Source: an uncultured beta proteobacterium
Lineage (GTDB): Bacteria; Pseudomonadota; Gammaproteobacteria; Burkholderiales; Burkholderiaceae
DNA length: 43,158 bases
NCBI GenBank assembly: GCA_903871735.1
Contig: CAIQHU010000174.1
Location: 1 to 43,158 of the forward strand
Direction: 5' to 3'
Shown here: piece after piece, positions 8,818 to 17,986 of the stretch
Layout of the letters: each line of letters opens with the position of its first letter
How positions within the stretch are numbered: position 1 is the first letter of the stretch
The notes under the pieces: generated by a model
Seen by the model: only the letters and a program-made list of their open reading frames with translations
Told to the model about the DNA's origin: nothing
Databases searched by the model: none
Program-made: the position numbers and the translations under genes

Positions 8818-9936
8818 ATGACCGATAAAACCCCCAATAACCAAGAAAATTGGTACGCAAGTATTGATAAAACGTCTGCCACAGATGATAGGCGGATTCA
8901 AAGTATCAACATACTCCCACCGCCTGAACATCTCATTCGGTTTTTTCCAATTGCAAACACTCCTATGGAAAAACTTATCAGCCAGACTCGTAAAAGAATT
9001 CGCGCCATCCTTCAAGGTAGTGATGATCGACTCCTCGTGATTATGGGACCCTGCTCAATTCATGATCCGAGTGCGGCAATCGCATATGCGAAGTTACTTT
9101 TAGAGCAGCGTGAGCATCATAAAAAAGATCTTGAGATCGTCATGCGTGTTTATTTTGAAAAACCTAGGACTACTGTTGGCTGGAAAGGATTAATCAACGA
9201 TCCCTACTTAGATGAGAGTTGTAAGATTGATGAGGGTCTTCGCATTGCTCGGCAACTCCTGATGGAAATTAACCGTTTAGGAATGCCTGCTGGCAGTGAA
9301 TTTCTCGATGTAATCTCCCCACAATATATCGGGGATTTAATATCTTGGGGAGCCATAGGTGCAAGAACGACAGAAAGTCAAATTCATCGCGAATTGGCCT
9401 CAGGATTATCCGCACCAATTGGCTTTAAAAATGGGACCGATGGCAATATCAAAATTGCCACAGATGCAATTCAAGCGGCAGCACGCGGACACCATTTTTT
9501 ATCAGTCCATAAAAATGGGCAAGTTGCCATTGTAGAAACAAGCGGTAATAAAGATTGTCATGTCATTTTGCGCGGTGGTAAAACACCAAACTATGATGCA
9601 AAAAGTGTTGCTCAGGCCTGTCATGATCTACAAACTGCCAAGCTACATCCGTCTATCATGATTGACTTGTCACATGCAAATTCAAGTAAGCAACATGAAC
9701 TTCAAATCGAAGTGGCCAAAGATGTGGCAGCCCAACTGGCAAATCACTCTCAATCTATCTTTGGTGTCATGATCGAAAGTCACCTAGAGGGTGGGGCTCA
9801 GAAATTCACACCGGGTAAAGATGATCCGAAGAAATTACTCTTTGGTCAGAGTATTACGGATGCATGTATTGGCTGGTCTGACTCGTTAAAGACTTTAGAC
9901 ATTCTAGCAACTGGCGTCAGAAAACGACGATCCTAG
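8818..9936 (+). CDS. aroG: 3-deoxy-7-phosphoheptulonate (DAHP) synthase, class I
   Basis: A 372-residue cytoplasmic enzyme that condenses phosphoenolpyruvate and erythrose 4-phosphate, the first step of the shikimate pathway. Visible signatures are GPCSIHD (residues 77-83), KPRTTVGWKG (115-124), AGSEFLD, and the metal-site region DLSHANSSK. Length and the N-terminal extension before the barrel fit the AroF/AroG/AroH type, whose N-terminal segment takes part in feedback inhibition. I cannot tell from the sequence whether Phe, Tyr or Trp is the inhibitor. It is probably monocistronic and controlled by the attenuator just upstream. It converges with the adenosyltransferase gene across a hairpin-rich gap. 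Confidence 0.95.
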   Translation: MTDKTPNNQENWYASIDKTSATDDRRIQSINILPPPEHLIRFFPIANTPMEKLISQTRKRIRAILQGSDDRLLVIMGPCSIHDPSAAIAYAKLLLEQREHHKKDLEIVMRVYFEKPRTTVGWKGLINDPYLDESCKIDEGLRIARQLLMEINRLGMPAGSEFLDVISPQYIGDLISWGAIGARTTESQIHRELASGLSAPIGFKNGTDGNIKIATDAIQAAARGHHFLSVHKNGQVAIVETSGNKDCHVILRGGKTPNYDAKSVAQACHDLQTAKLHPSIMIDLSHANSSKQHELQIEVAKDVAAQLANHSQSIFGVMIESHLEGGAQKFTPGKDDPKKLLFGQSITDACIGWSDSLKTLDILATGVRKRRS

Positions 9937-9949
9937 AACTGCGGCATGA

Positions 9950-10033
9950 GGGCTGTACACATTGCAGCCCATTGATTCATCGTGTGAGTCGGATGAATCA
10001 ATGGCAACAATTGAACGAAGTTGTCGTTCAATT
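9950..10033. terminator. Three successive stem-loops between convergent aroG and adenosyltransferase genes
   Basis: Three inverted repeats occur back to back. GGGCTG / CAGCCC spans 9950-9970. CCATTGATTCATC / GATGAATCAATGG is a perfect 13-bp stem (9969-9981 with 9992-10004). AATTGAACGA / TCGTTCAATT is a perfect 10-bp stem (10009-10018 with 10024-10033), followed by T-rich sequence. The first two share CC at 9969-9970 and so compete. Their place between two converging genes suggests a bidirectional transcription terminator or mRNA 3'-end stabiliser. Confidence 0.7.
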
Positions 10034-10070
10034 CATGTTTGGTTTTGTTTAGTTCAAATTAGATTCGTAT

Positions 10071-10640
10071 TTAGTTGGCCGGTGATTTGACATGATTCCA
10101 CAATATGTCACTTCCGCCAGCCTGCAAATTTAAATACCTTGCTAAAACAAAAAACAAATCCGATAGTCGATTAACATATTGCCTAGGGGCATCATTGATT
10201 GCCTCCAAAATACCTAAACTAACGATCGACCGCTCCGCCCTTCGACAAATAGTCCGACAAATATGCATCTGAGCAGCAGCGCGAGTCCCACCCGGAAGAA
10301 TAAATTCAGCAAGTTTAGGCAGTTGCTCGTTATACTTTTGTAACATTTCGTCTAATCGAAGAACTTGCTCTTCTTTTAAAAGGGTGTAATTGGGAATACA
10401 TAATTCCCCTCCCAAATCAAACAAATCATGTTGTATTTGACTTAATAATTGCCTTAATTCATGCTCAACATGGGCTGGAAACTCCTCGGTCAACAAGACT
10501 CCAATCTGCGAATTCAGCTCATCAACATCTCCCATGGCAGAGATTCTGGCATGATCTTTAATGACCCGTGAGCCATCCCCTAGGCCAGTTGTTCCAGCAT
10601 CTCCAGTACGCGTAGCAATTTGTGTTAAACGATTTCCCAT
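10071..10640 (-). CDS. Cob(I)yrinic acid a,c-diamide / corrinoid adenosyltransferase, PduO type
   Basis: A 189-residue PduO-type (MMAB-like) ATP:corrinoid adenosyltransferase, which attaches the 5'-deoxyadenosyl group to reduced cobalamin. The family's N-terminal signature is present: ATRTGDAGTTGLGDG, then a DVDELNSQIG segment. CRRAERS lies near the C-terminus. The frame is open further upstream, to 10778, but that stretch runs through the oppositely coded 5' end of glcD and is basic low-complexity sequence. I therefore chose the ATG at 10640, which places the signature about eight residues in. It is divergent from glcD with only 25 bp between starts. No other B12 genes are here, suggesting salvage or a stand-alone role. 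Confidence 0.93.
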   Translation of the reverse strand: MGNRLTQIATRTGDAGTTGLGDGSRVIKDHARISAMGDVDELNSQIGVLLTEEFPAHVEHELRQLLSQIQHDLFDLGGELCIPNYTLLKEEQVLRLDEMLQKYNEQLPKLAEFILPGGTRAAAQMHICRTICRRAERSIVSLGILEAINDAPRQYVNRLSDLFFVLARYLNLQAGGSDILWNHVKSPAN

Positions 10641-10665
10641 AAAATGTATTATAAAGGGATAATAA

Positions 10666-12153
10666 ATGATGAACATGATTACTCCACCCCCCCTACTCGC
10701 GCTGCAACAGCGACTTGTCGACCGTCTTTTAGCCGTCTTACCAGAAGATGCAATTCTGTGGGATCCGGAAGATACCATTCCTTATGAGTGTGATGGTTTA
10801 GCCGCATTTAAACAAATGCCCCTAGCTGTTGCCCTGCCCCAAACCGAAGACCAGGTTGTGGGTATTCTCAAAGTCTGCTATGAACTTCAAATACCTGTAG
10901 TACCTCGGGGGGCTGGTACTGGACTGTCAGGTGGTGCAATGCCACTAGAAAATAGCCTAGTTCTTTCCTTGGCAAAACTAAAAAAGATCGTTCATATTGA
11001 TCCCATAGCTCGGATTGCAACCGTGCAGCCGGGGGTTCGTAATTTGGCTATTTCTGAAGCGGTGGCGCACCTTGGCCTTTACTATGCTCCAGACCCGTCA
11101 TCCCAAATTGCCTGCTCTATTGGCGGCAATGTTAGCGAAAACTCGGGTGGCGTTCATTGTTTAAAATATGGTCTTACCCTACACAATGTTTTGCGTGTTC
11201 GGGCGGTTCTGATTACTGGAGAGGTGGTTGAATTTGGTAGCCTTGCCCCTGACTGTCCTAGCCTAGATCTCTTATCCGTCTTTATTGGTAGCGAGGGCAT
11301 GCTCGCCCTGATTACAGAAGTGACCGTGCGGCTGATTCCAAAACCACAAATCGCCAAAGTCATTATGGCTAGTTTTGATGATATAGAGAAAGGCGGTAAT
11401 GCAGTCGCGGCTGTGATCGCTGCTGGCATTATTCCAGCTGGCCTTGAAATGATGGATCAACCAGCGACAAAAGCCGTCGAAGAATTTGTGCATGCTGGAT
11501 ACGACCTGGATGCAGTAACTATTTTATTGTGCGAGTCCGATGGAACCATTGAAGAAGTGGATGAAGAAATTGAAAAAATGAGCCGGGTATTAACAGCTAG
11601 TGGCGCAACCCGACTACAAATCTCAGCCAATGAAGCCGAGCGTCTACGTTTTTGGAGTGGTCGTAAAAATGCCTTTCCGGCTGCTGGTAGGTTGTCTGCC
11701 GACTATTATTGTATGGACGGTACAATACCCCGGCGACAAATTGCCGAACTACTCAAACGTATTAAAGCGATGGAAATAAAGTATCAACTCGGCTGTATGA
11801 ATGTTTTTCATGCTGGTGATGGCAATATGCACCCCCTTATTTTATTTAATGGGGCCAATCATGCCGAATGGCTAAGGGCCGAAGAGTTCGGCTCAGATAT
11901 CCTTGAAACTTGTGTTGAACTCGGTGGAACAATTACTGGTGAACATGGAGTGGGTATGGAAGAAATTAATTCTATGTGCGTACAATTTAGCGATCTGGAG
12001 CGGGCTATTTTTTTTGGTGTTAAAGAATCATTCGATCCACCAAAATTACTAAATCCCAATAAATTAATCCCGACACTCAACCGCTGCGCTGAATATGGCA
12101 GAATGCGCATCAATCGGGGAATCCTGCCTCATCCAGAGCTAGAGCGTTTTTAA
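10666..12153 (+). CDS. glcD: Glycolate oxidase, FAD-linked subunit GlcD
   Basis: A 495-residue FAD-dependent oxidoreductase of the PCMH/FAD_binding_4 family. The FAD-binding stretch PVVPRGAGTGLSGGAMPLE is near residues 78-96, and the C-terminal substrate-side motif GEHGVGMEE is present. Together with GlcE and GlcF it oxidises glycolate to glyoxylate and passes electrons to the respiratory chain. Glycolate is a common algal exudate, which fits a freshwater planktonic host. AAAGGG 8-9 nt upstream supports the start at 10666, though the second codon is also ATG. The stop shares its last base region with the glcE start (both at 12153), indicating translational coupling. No adjacent GlcC regulator is seen. 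Confidence 0.95.
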   Translation: MMNMITPPPLLALQQRLVDRLLAVLPEDAILWDPEDTIPYECDGLAAFKQMPLAVALPQTEDQVVGILKVCYELQIPVVPRGAGTGLSGGAMPLENSLVLSLAKLKKIVHIDPIARIATVQPGVRNLAISEAVAHLGLYYAPDPSSQIACSIGGNVSENSGGVHCLKYGLTLHNVLRVRAVLITGEVVEFGSLAPDCPSLDLLSVFIGSEGMLALITEVTVRLIPKPQIAKVIMASFDDIEKGGNAVAAVIAAGIIPAGLEMMDQPATKAVEEFVHAGYDLDAVTILLCESDGTIEEVDEEIEKMSRVLTASGATRLQISANEAERLRFWSGRKNAFPAAGRLSADYYCMDGTIPRRQIAELLKRIKAMEIKYQLGCMNVFHAGDGNMHPLILFNGANHAEWLRAEEFGSDILETCVELGGTITGEHGVGMEEINSMCVQFSDLERAIFFGVKESFDPPKLLNPNKLIPTLNRCAEYGRMRINRGILPHPELERF

Positions 12154-13268
12154 TGTCAACCGCAAGTCAAACCGCACTAGCTGATTTTAAAGAGCAAATC
12201 CTGCAGGCAAAGCAACAGCAAACGATCCTCCGGATTGCTGGCGGTCAAACCAAAAATTGGTATGGGAATGCCTTGCAAGGCTCCCCTTTATTAACAAAAT
12301 CCTACCAGGGTATTTTAGATTACGAGCCAGAAGAATTAGTCATTACCGTTTGTGCTGGCACCCCTCTAGAAGAGGTGGAATTAGCCCTGAATCATCATCA
12401 CCAAATGCTTGCTTTTGAGCCCCCACATTTTGGCTCTCTCACAACGATTGGCGGTATGATTGCTGCCGGTATTGCGGGTCCAGGTAGAGGTCACTATGGT
12501 GGCATACGAGACTTTGTCTTAGGTTGCAAAATTATGGATGGTCGAGGAGACATTCTTTCCTTTGGTGGTAAAGTCATGAAAAATGTTGCCGGATATGATG
12601 TCTCTAGGCTTCTTCCAAGTTCTCTTGGGACCCTTGCACTCTTACTAGAAGTGTCCCTCAAAGTCCTTCCTAAACCGGTCGCAAGCGCAACCATCCAAGT
12701 TCCAATTAACCAAGCAAAAGCCATTACGCTAATGAATACCTGGGCTAGTCAACCACTGCCCTTGTCTGCTAGTACTTGGCAAGGTAACGAAACAACTGGT
12801 ACTTTGACAATTCGCTTATCAGGTGCGCAAGCAGCTGTTCGCTCTGCACAAGCAAAACTACTAATTACCCCAGATGCAAAGATGCTCGACCCTGAAATGG
12901 CGAATCAGTTTTGGCTAATGATGCGTGAACAAACGCAAGATTTTTTTATCAATCATGAGCAAACAGATCTTTGGCGATTTGCTGTCAATCCACTATCCCC
13001 TCCTTTACCACTCCCGGGCAATCAATGTATAGAATGGCTGGGGGGGCAACGCTGGTTTTTAGGTCAACTGGAGGTCGAGCAAGCCAAGCAAATAGGGCTC
13101 GCTCATGGTGGACATGCCACTCTATTTAAGAGTTTAAATAAGCCCGATAGAGGTGTTTTTACCCAACTGCAAGATCAAGCTCTAACGGCTCCTCTTGCGC
13201 CAATTGTGCAACGACTAAGAAGTACTTTTGACCCAGATAGCATCTTTCAAACAGGCAGAATGCCCTAA
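12153..13268 (+). CDS. glcE: Glycolate oxidase subunit GlcE
   Basis: A 371-residue FAD-binding subunit related to GlcD but shorter. Its N-terminal FAD domain includes RIAGGQTKNWYG, the GGMIAAGIAGPGRG segment and GGKVMKNVAGYDVSRL, all hallmarks of GlcE. Its ATG overlaps the glcD stop, and glcF begins 5 bp after its own stop, so the three subunits are translated from one message. It is cytoplasmic and membrane-associated through the complex. Length is normal for the family and no damage is visible. Confidence 0.94.
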   Translation: MSTASQTALADFKEQILQAKQQQTILRIAGGQTKNWYGNALQGSPLLTKSYQGILDYEPEELVITVCAGTPLEEVELALNHHHQMLAFEPPHFGSLTTIGGMIAAGIAGPGRGHYGGIRDFVLGCKIMDGRGDILSFGGKVMKNVAGYDVSRLLPSSLGTLALLLEVSLKVLPKPVASATIQVPINQAKAITLMNTWASQPLPLSASTWQGNETTGTLTIRLSGAQAAVRSAQAKLLITPDAKMLDPEMANQFWLMMREQTQDFFINHEQTDLWRFAVNPLSPPLPLPGNQCIEWLGGQRWFLGQLEVEQAKQIGLAHGGHATLFKSLNKPDRGVFTQLQDQALTAPLAPIVQRLRSTFDPDSIFQTGRMP

Positions 13269-13273
13269 TAATT

Positions 13274-14524
13274 ATGCAAACCAACTTATCACCAGAACTA
13301 GCCGCTCAGCCTGTTGGGCTGCTTGCTCAACAACTACTTTCTAATTGCGTTCATTGTGGATTTTGCAATGCTACATGTCCAACCTATCAACTGTTAGGGG
13401 ATGAGTTAGATGGTCCGCGAGGCCGAATTTATTTGATTAAACAAATGGCAGAGGGCCAACAAGCTACCGCTAAAACACGCGATCACTTGGACCGTTGCCT
13501 GACCTGTAAAAATTGTGAAACTACTTGCCCAAGTGGAGTGCAATATGGCCGCCTCCTAGAAATTGGTCGACAGTGGGTACAAATCCAAAATCCTGCAAGA
13601 CCCCTTGCGCAAAGAGTGCTTCGCTGGGCTTTAAAAGAGGGCCTTACAAGATCCTATATCTTTAATCCTGCAATACAAATTGGCAGAATCTTGAGACCCT
13701 TTTTACCAACAGTACTTCAAAAAAAAATTCCTCTGAGTAATTCATCCTCATCAAAAAAAATTCCTAACTCATCGTCGTTTCAAGAAACCATGCTTTTTTT
13801 GGAGGGTTGTGTGCAGCCTGGTATGCTGCCAAATATTAACCATGCTACTCAACGCGTTTTTGCAAAACTACATATTCAATTAATTGCTCCGCCTTCTGCA
13901 GGTTGTTGCGGAGCAATCCGTTTACACCTGAGCGATGAACCTGGCGCTCTACAAGATATGCGGCGAAACATTGATGCTTGGTGGCCACTGATCCAACAAG
14001 AACAAATCCAAACGATTGTGATGAATGCTGCAGGCTGCGGGGTGACGGTTAAAGATTATGGGCATTTATTACACAATGATTTAGCCTATGCCAAGAAAGC
14101 GCACATAATTAGTGCCATGACGAAAGATATCAGCGAAATACTCCCCAAATACGCCGAGCAATTAACCGCACAAATTACACCAAATAAGTCTGCAAGTGTG
14201 ATTTATCATCCTCCCTGCACGCTGCAACATGGCCAGAAAATTCGAGGCAATGTCGAAGAACTTCTCGGTAAGATTGGTATTCAAGTCAACTTGTGCGCAG
14301 ACAGCCACTTGTGTTGTGGGTCAGCAGGAACATATTCTATTCTTCAGGCTAACCTATCAAATCAACTGCGAGATCAGAAAGTGTCTCAGTTAGTTCAGGC
14401 AGGTTCTACCTATCAAGCAACCGAAATCGTTTCTGGTAATGTTGGCTGTATTAGCCATCTCCAAAATGATTCTCTCCCAGTGCGTCACTGGATCGAAATA
14501 ATTGATGATCTTCTACTAGCGTGA
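13274..14524 (+). CDS. glcF: Glycolate oxidase iron-sulfur subunit GlcF
   Basis: A 416-residue protein with two ferredoxin-type 4Fe-4S motifs near the N-terminus: C25, C28, C31, C35 and C75, C78, C81, C85, each ending Cys-Pro. Two CCG-type cysteine domains follow (AGCCGAI near residue 213 and LCCGSAG near residue 347). This is the layout of GlcF, LutA and the GlpC relatives. It passes electrons from the flavin subunits GlcD and GlcE to the quinone pool. It is the last of the three coupled glc genes. The yggS gene starts 7 bp later, so all may lie on one transcript. Confidence 0.95.
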   Translation: MQTNLSPELAAQPVGLLAQQLLSNCVHCGFCNATCPTYQLLGDELDGPRGRIYLIKQMAEGQQATAKTRDHLDRCLTCKNCETTCPSGVQYGRLLEIGRQWVQIQNPARPLAQRVLRWALKEGLTRSYIFNPAIQIGRILRPFLPTVLQKKIPLSNSSSSKKIPNSSSFQETMLFLEGCVQPGMLPNINHATQRVFAKLHIQLIAPPSAGCCGAIRLHLSDEPGALQDMRRNIDAWWPLIQQEQIQTIVMNAAGCGVTVKDYGHLLHNDLAYAKKAHIISAMTKDISEILPKYAEQLTAQITPNKSASVIYHPPCTLQHGQKIRGNVEELLGKIGIQVNLCADSHLCCGSAGTYSILQANLSNQLRDQKVSQLVQAGSTYQATEIVSGNVGCISHLQNDSLPVRHWIEIIDDLLLA

Positions 14525-14531
14525 TTTTTTG

Positions 14532-15245
14532 ATGAATAGTATTTCTACCCAACTCCAACTAGTCCAAGATCGTATTGCACAAGCCAGCCAAGTTTCCCAA
14601 AGAACTCCCAACTCTGTGGAGTTAATAGCGGTCTCAAAAACCCAACCAGCAACGTATGTCAAACTTGCTTTTGATGCAGGTCAGCGACACTTTGGTGAAA
14701 ATTATGTACAAGAAGCTATTGAAAAAATTATTGCGCTTCAAGATATCAAATCACACATTCAGTGGCACTTTATAGGCCCCCTACAGAGTAATAAAACCCT
14801 TGCTGTTGCAGAAAGTTTCGACTGGGTCCAAAGTGTTGATCGACTCAAAATTGCCCAACGTCTTTCGCAACAGCGCCCTAGTAATTTGCCAGACTTACAA
14901 GTACTGGTGCAAGTGAATATGAGTGGCGAAAATAGTAAAAGTGGTACTCATCCTTCTGAGACAGAAGCACTATGTAAGGCTATTACGAAACTACCCCATG
15001 TCAAACTGCGTGGACTTATGTCGATTCCAGAGGCTGGAAACGTAGCGACAGCTCATCAAAAACTCCGTGAGCTATTCAACGCGATTCAAAGTCTTCTCCC
15101 ACAAGATGATGCGCTGCATTTTGACACGATTTCCATGGGCATGTCCGAAGATTTAGAGCAAGCTATTGCAGCAGGAAGCACAATGGTGCGTGTTGGCACT
15201 GCCATCTTTGGTTCAAGAACTGCTAAGGAAGTAAAATTAGAATAA
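14532..15245 (+). CDS. yggS: YggS/PLPBP-family pyridoxal phosphate homeostasis protein
   Basis: A 237-residue single-domain PLP-binding barrel protein of the YggS/PROSC family. The PLP lysine is K36 in LIAVSKTQPA. Other family blocks are HFGENYVQE, WHFIGPLQSNK, LVQVNMSGENSKSG and SMGMSEDLEQAI. The family has no known catalysis and buffers free PLP, affecting amino acid pools. I chose the ATG at 14532; a TTG one codon earlier is also open. Its stop TAA overlaps the proC ATG by one base, the usual yggS-proC pairing. Confidence 0.94.
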   Translation: MNSISTQLQLVQDRIAQASQVSQRTPNSVELIAVSKTQPATYVKLAFDAGQRHFGENYVQEAIEKIIALQDIKSHIQWHFIGPLQSNKTLAVAESFDWVQSVDRLKIAQRLSQQRPSNLPDLQVLVQVNMSGENSKSGTHPSETEALCKAITKLPHVKLRGLMSIPEAGNVATAHQKLRELFNAIQSLLPQDDALHFDTISMGMSEDLEQAIAAGSTMVRVGTAIFGSRTAKEVKLE

Positions 15246-16117
15246 TGCAAACTTCCAACCCACATGTTCCACAAAATCTTCGTATTGCCTTTATTGGTGG
15301 CGGAAATATGGCTAATGCAATGATTGGGGGTCTTTTAAATAAAAATGTCCAAGCATCAAATATGCTGGCAATCGATCCCCTGCAATTAGCACGCGATAAC
15401 TTAATCAAATCTTTCGAAATCAATGTGGCGAGCGATATTAGCCAAGGCAAGGATTTTTTTAGTAAGAACTGCCTCATCATTTTGGCAGTTAAACCCCAGC
15501 AATTGCAAGAGGCATTGGCGCAATTACGGCAGACTCTCGAGTCGCAAAAAACTTTGCAGTGCACGCATTTGTTTTTAAGTATTGTGGCAGGCGTCCAACT
15601 CGCAGATATTTCAATCCACCTCAATCACTCCCAACTTGTCCGTGCCATGCCAAATACGCCAGCCCTTATCGGCAAAGGTGTGACTGGGCTATACGCATCT
15701 TCAGAGATTTCCCAAAATGATCAAGCACTAATTACCTGGGTATGTGATTCAATTGGGCAGTCTATTTGGGTTTCCCAAGAGCATCTGCTCGATAGTGTGA
15801 CAGCCCTTTCAGGTAGCGGGCCTGCGTACGTTTTTTCTTTCATAGAACACTTACAACTTGCCGGGCAAAAACTTGGTTTAAATTCTGATCAAGCGAATCA
15901 ACTTGCCATCCAAACTGTTATTGGTGCAGGACTCCTAGCGAGTGCATCACCCGAAACCCCAGCAACGCTTCGGGAAAAAGTTACCTCTAAAGGTGGCACA
16001 ACTTTTGCCGCCCTAGAGGTCCTAAAGGAAAAGCATTGGGGTGAGATTTTGCAAGAGGCAGTGCGCGCTGCCCATGCTAGAAGCGTTGCTATGGGTCAAG
16101 AGTTTAGTGAAAAATAA
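15245..16117 (+). CDS. proC: Pyrroline-5-carboxylate reductase
   Basis: A 290-residue NAD(P)H-dependent enzyme carrying out the last step of proline synthesis. The Rossmann motif FIGGGNMANAMIGGL begins at residue 17. The P5CR signature is visible in LSGSGPAYVF and in TPATLREKVTSKGGTT. Translation is coupled to yggS through a one-base overlap. It converges with ubiA across a 57-bp gap with no convincing terminator. Confidence 0.95.
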   Translation: MQTSNPHVPQNLRIAFIGGGNMANAMIGGLLNKNVQASNMLAIDPLQLARDNLIKSFEINVASDISQGKDFFSKNCLIILAVKPQQLQEALAQLRQTLESQKTLQCTHLFLSIVAGVQLADISIHLNHSQLVRAMPNTPALIGKGVTGLYASSEISQNDQALITWVCDSIGQSIWVSQEHLLDSVTALSGSGPAYVFSFIEHLQLAGQKLGLNSDQANQLAIQTVIGAGLLASASPETPATLREKVTSKGGTTFAALEVLKEKHWGEILQEAVRAAHARSVAMGQEFSEK

Positions 16118-16174
16118 ACTGGCGTTTTCTCCAGAGCATGAATATCCAACAAATCTCGTAAAACCGGTGGTAAC

Positions 16175-17062
16175 TCACCAATAAGCGCAAAAAATACCCA
16201 TAAACATACAAGCGCCTAAGTAATTATTATGGTTAAACGCCTGAAAACATTGCTCAGGATTTCTAGTTCTGACTAATAAAAAATGATAGACAGCGCAACC
16301 CGATGCACACAACCAACCCACCCAAAACCAATGATTGAGTTGTGCAGCAACCGCTAGGTAACCTAGTAAACTTAAAAATGCAACGTAGCATAAAGAAATA
16401 ATCAACACGTCATATGAGCCAAAGGTGATGGCAGAAGTTCGAATCCCAATCCGTAAATCATCTTCTCGATCAACCATCGCATAAGCCGTGTCATATGCAA
16501 TTGCCCAAAAGATATTTGCACTTAACAAAATATAAGCCTGTAGCGGAACTTGTCCAAGTTCTGCAGCATATGCCATGGGTATCCCAAAACCAAATGCAAC
16601 TCCTAAAATCGCCTGTGGAATAGAAAAAAATCGTTTGGTAAATGGATAAAATACCGCGATGGCTAATGCCATAAAAGATAAAAATATAGTCAACTGATTG
16701 AGAAATAATACGCACGCAAATGCCATCATAGCCAATACTGCAGCAATAGCTAAGGCCTCTTTTGGCTCAATCTCACCCGCTGTTAATGGCCGATACTGCG
16801 TTCTTTTTACATGCCGATCAAAATTCCGATCGGCATAATCATTCACAGCACAACCGGCACTGCGCATCAAAAGAGTGCCAATACAAAAAATCAATACATG
16901 TGACCAGTCAGGTCGACCATCGCTCGCAAACCATAAGGCCCAAAGAGTTGGCCACAGCAGCAGTAAAGTTCCAATCGGTTTGTGTAACCGAATCAAATAG
17001 ACATATTGTCGCAAGTGCTCTTTACGTAGAATCAATTTTATTTGTCCGCCATACTTGCCCAC
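16175..17062 (-). CDS. ubiA: 4-hydroxybenzoate polyprenyltransferase
   Basis: A 295-residue multi-pass membrane prenyltransferase that attaches the isoprenoid tail to 4-hydroxybenzoate in ubiquinone synthesis. The first Asp-rich motif [15 protein letters not shown] begins at N74, and the second, [13 protein letters not shown], is near residues 190-203. Both bind the Mg-diphosphate substrate. About eight or nine hydrophobic helices are visible. The GTG start at 17062 lies inside the 3' end of oxyR (25-bp overlap). A TTG nine codons later is an alternative, and no clear Shine-Dalgarno decides between them. It is probably the last gene of recG-oxyR-ubiA. Confidence 0.94.
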   Translation of the reverse strand: MGKYGGQIKLILRKEHLRQYVYLIRLHKPIGTLLLLWPTLWALWFASDGRPDWSHVLIFCIGTLLMRSAGCAVNDYADRNFDRHVKRTQYRPLTAGEIEPKEALAIAAVLAMMAFACVLFLNQLTIFLSFMALAIAVFYPFTKRFFSIPQAILGVAFGFGIPMAYAAELGQVPLQAYILLSANIFWAIAYDTAYAMVDREDDLRIGIRTSAITFGSYDVLIISLCYVAFLSLLGYLAVAAQLNHWFWVGWLCASGCAVYHFLLVRTRNPEQCFQAFNHNNYLGACMFMGIFCAYW

Positions 17063-17976
17063 TTTACTGCTGGGATATCACAACTTCGAATGACTCGACC
17101 TAAAGCCTCTACAGCCTGTACCCGACTAATTCCTTTTCGATAAACTAATACGATACTTCTACAAGGCTCAGGTTCGGTAAATGGAATATAGCGCACTAAC
17201 CCATCCTGAACACTCAAATCAGTAACCGCCGTTCTAGGTAAGACAGAAATTCCAATACCACCAGCAACCATCTGCCGAATGGTTTCTAAGGACGATCCTT
17301 CAAAATTTTGAGGCCCATCTTCAAAATGTACTTTCGAACGATTTAATTCAGGACAAACTTCTAAAACATGATCCCGAAAACAATGTCCTGCGCCAAGCAG
17401 TAACATGTTTTGAGTACTTAATTCATGCGGCTGTATTGCCTGACGATCTGCCCACTCGTGATTCTTTGGTACTGTTACTAGATAGGGCTCTTCATATAAT
17501 GGAATTGATTCAAGTCCCTGCGGATTAAAAGGTGTTGCTAAAACAGCGCAATCTAAATCTCCATGCTTGAGCATCTCTAATAAAACCGTTGTAAAGGTCT
17601 CATGTAAAAATAAAGGCATCTCAGGTAAAGACTCCCGAGCACGACGAATCACCCTAGGCAGAAGATAGGGTGCAATGGTATAAATCGTTCCTAATCGTAA
17701 AGGTCCGCGCATGGGATCGATACCAATTTTAGCCATCTCCGTAAATCGCTTCACTTCTTGGATAACGCGTTGTGCCTGCTCGATTAATAAATTTCCGGTA
17801 GGCGTTAAGCTAACATCTGCAGTATGGCGCTGAAAAATTTGAACGCCTAACTCATCCTCCAACTTTTTGACTGCAACAGATAAGGTTGGTTGAGATACGT
17901 GGCAGGCAATAGCAGCTCTTCCAAAGTGCTTTTCTTTGGCTAAAGCAATAATGTATTTTAATTCGGTGAGCGTCAT
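17038..17976 (-). CDS. oxyR: Hydrogen peroxide-inducible transcription activator OxyR (LysR family)
   Basis: A 312-residue LysR-type regulator with the N-terminal winged HTH at about residues 1-60 ([19 protein letters not shown] and VSQPTLS). Two cysteines in [12 protein letters not shown] fall at C199 and C208, exactly the redox-switch positions of E. coli OxyR. This makes a peroxide sensor much more likely than a generic LysR protein. It lies 10 bp after the recG stop, and ubiA overlaps its end. That order implies shared transcription with recG rather than the usual divergence from a catalase or peroxiredoxin gene. Confidence 0.94.
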   Translation of the reverse strand: MTLTELKYIIALAKEKHFGRAAIACHVSQPTLSVAVKKLEDELGVQIFQRHTADVSLTPTGNLLIEQAQRVIQEVKRFTEMAKIGIDPMRGPLRLGTIYTIAPYLLPRVIRRARESLPEMPLFLHETFTTVLLEMLKHGDLDCAVLATPFNPQGLESIPLYEEPYLVTVPKNHEWADRQAIQPHELSTQNMLLLGAGHCFRDHVLEVCPELNRSKVHFEDGPQNFEGSSLETIRQMVAGGIGISVLPRTAVTDLSVQDGLVRYIPFTEPEPCRSIVLVYRKGISRVQAVEALGRVIRSCDIPAVKWASMADK

Positions 17977-17986
17977 AATCTGATTA

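Noticed and set aside
10641..10778. N-terminal extension of the adenosyltransferase
   Set aside because: The added residues are basic low-complexity sequence read antisense to the start of glcD; the family signature begins just after the Met at 10640.
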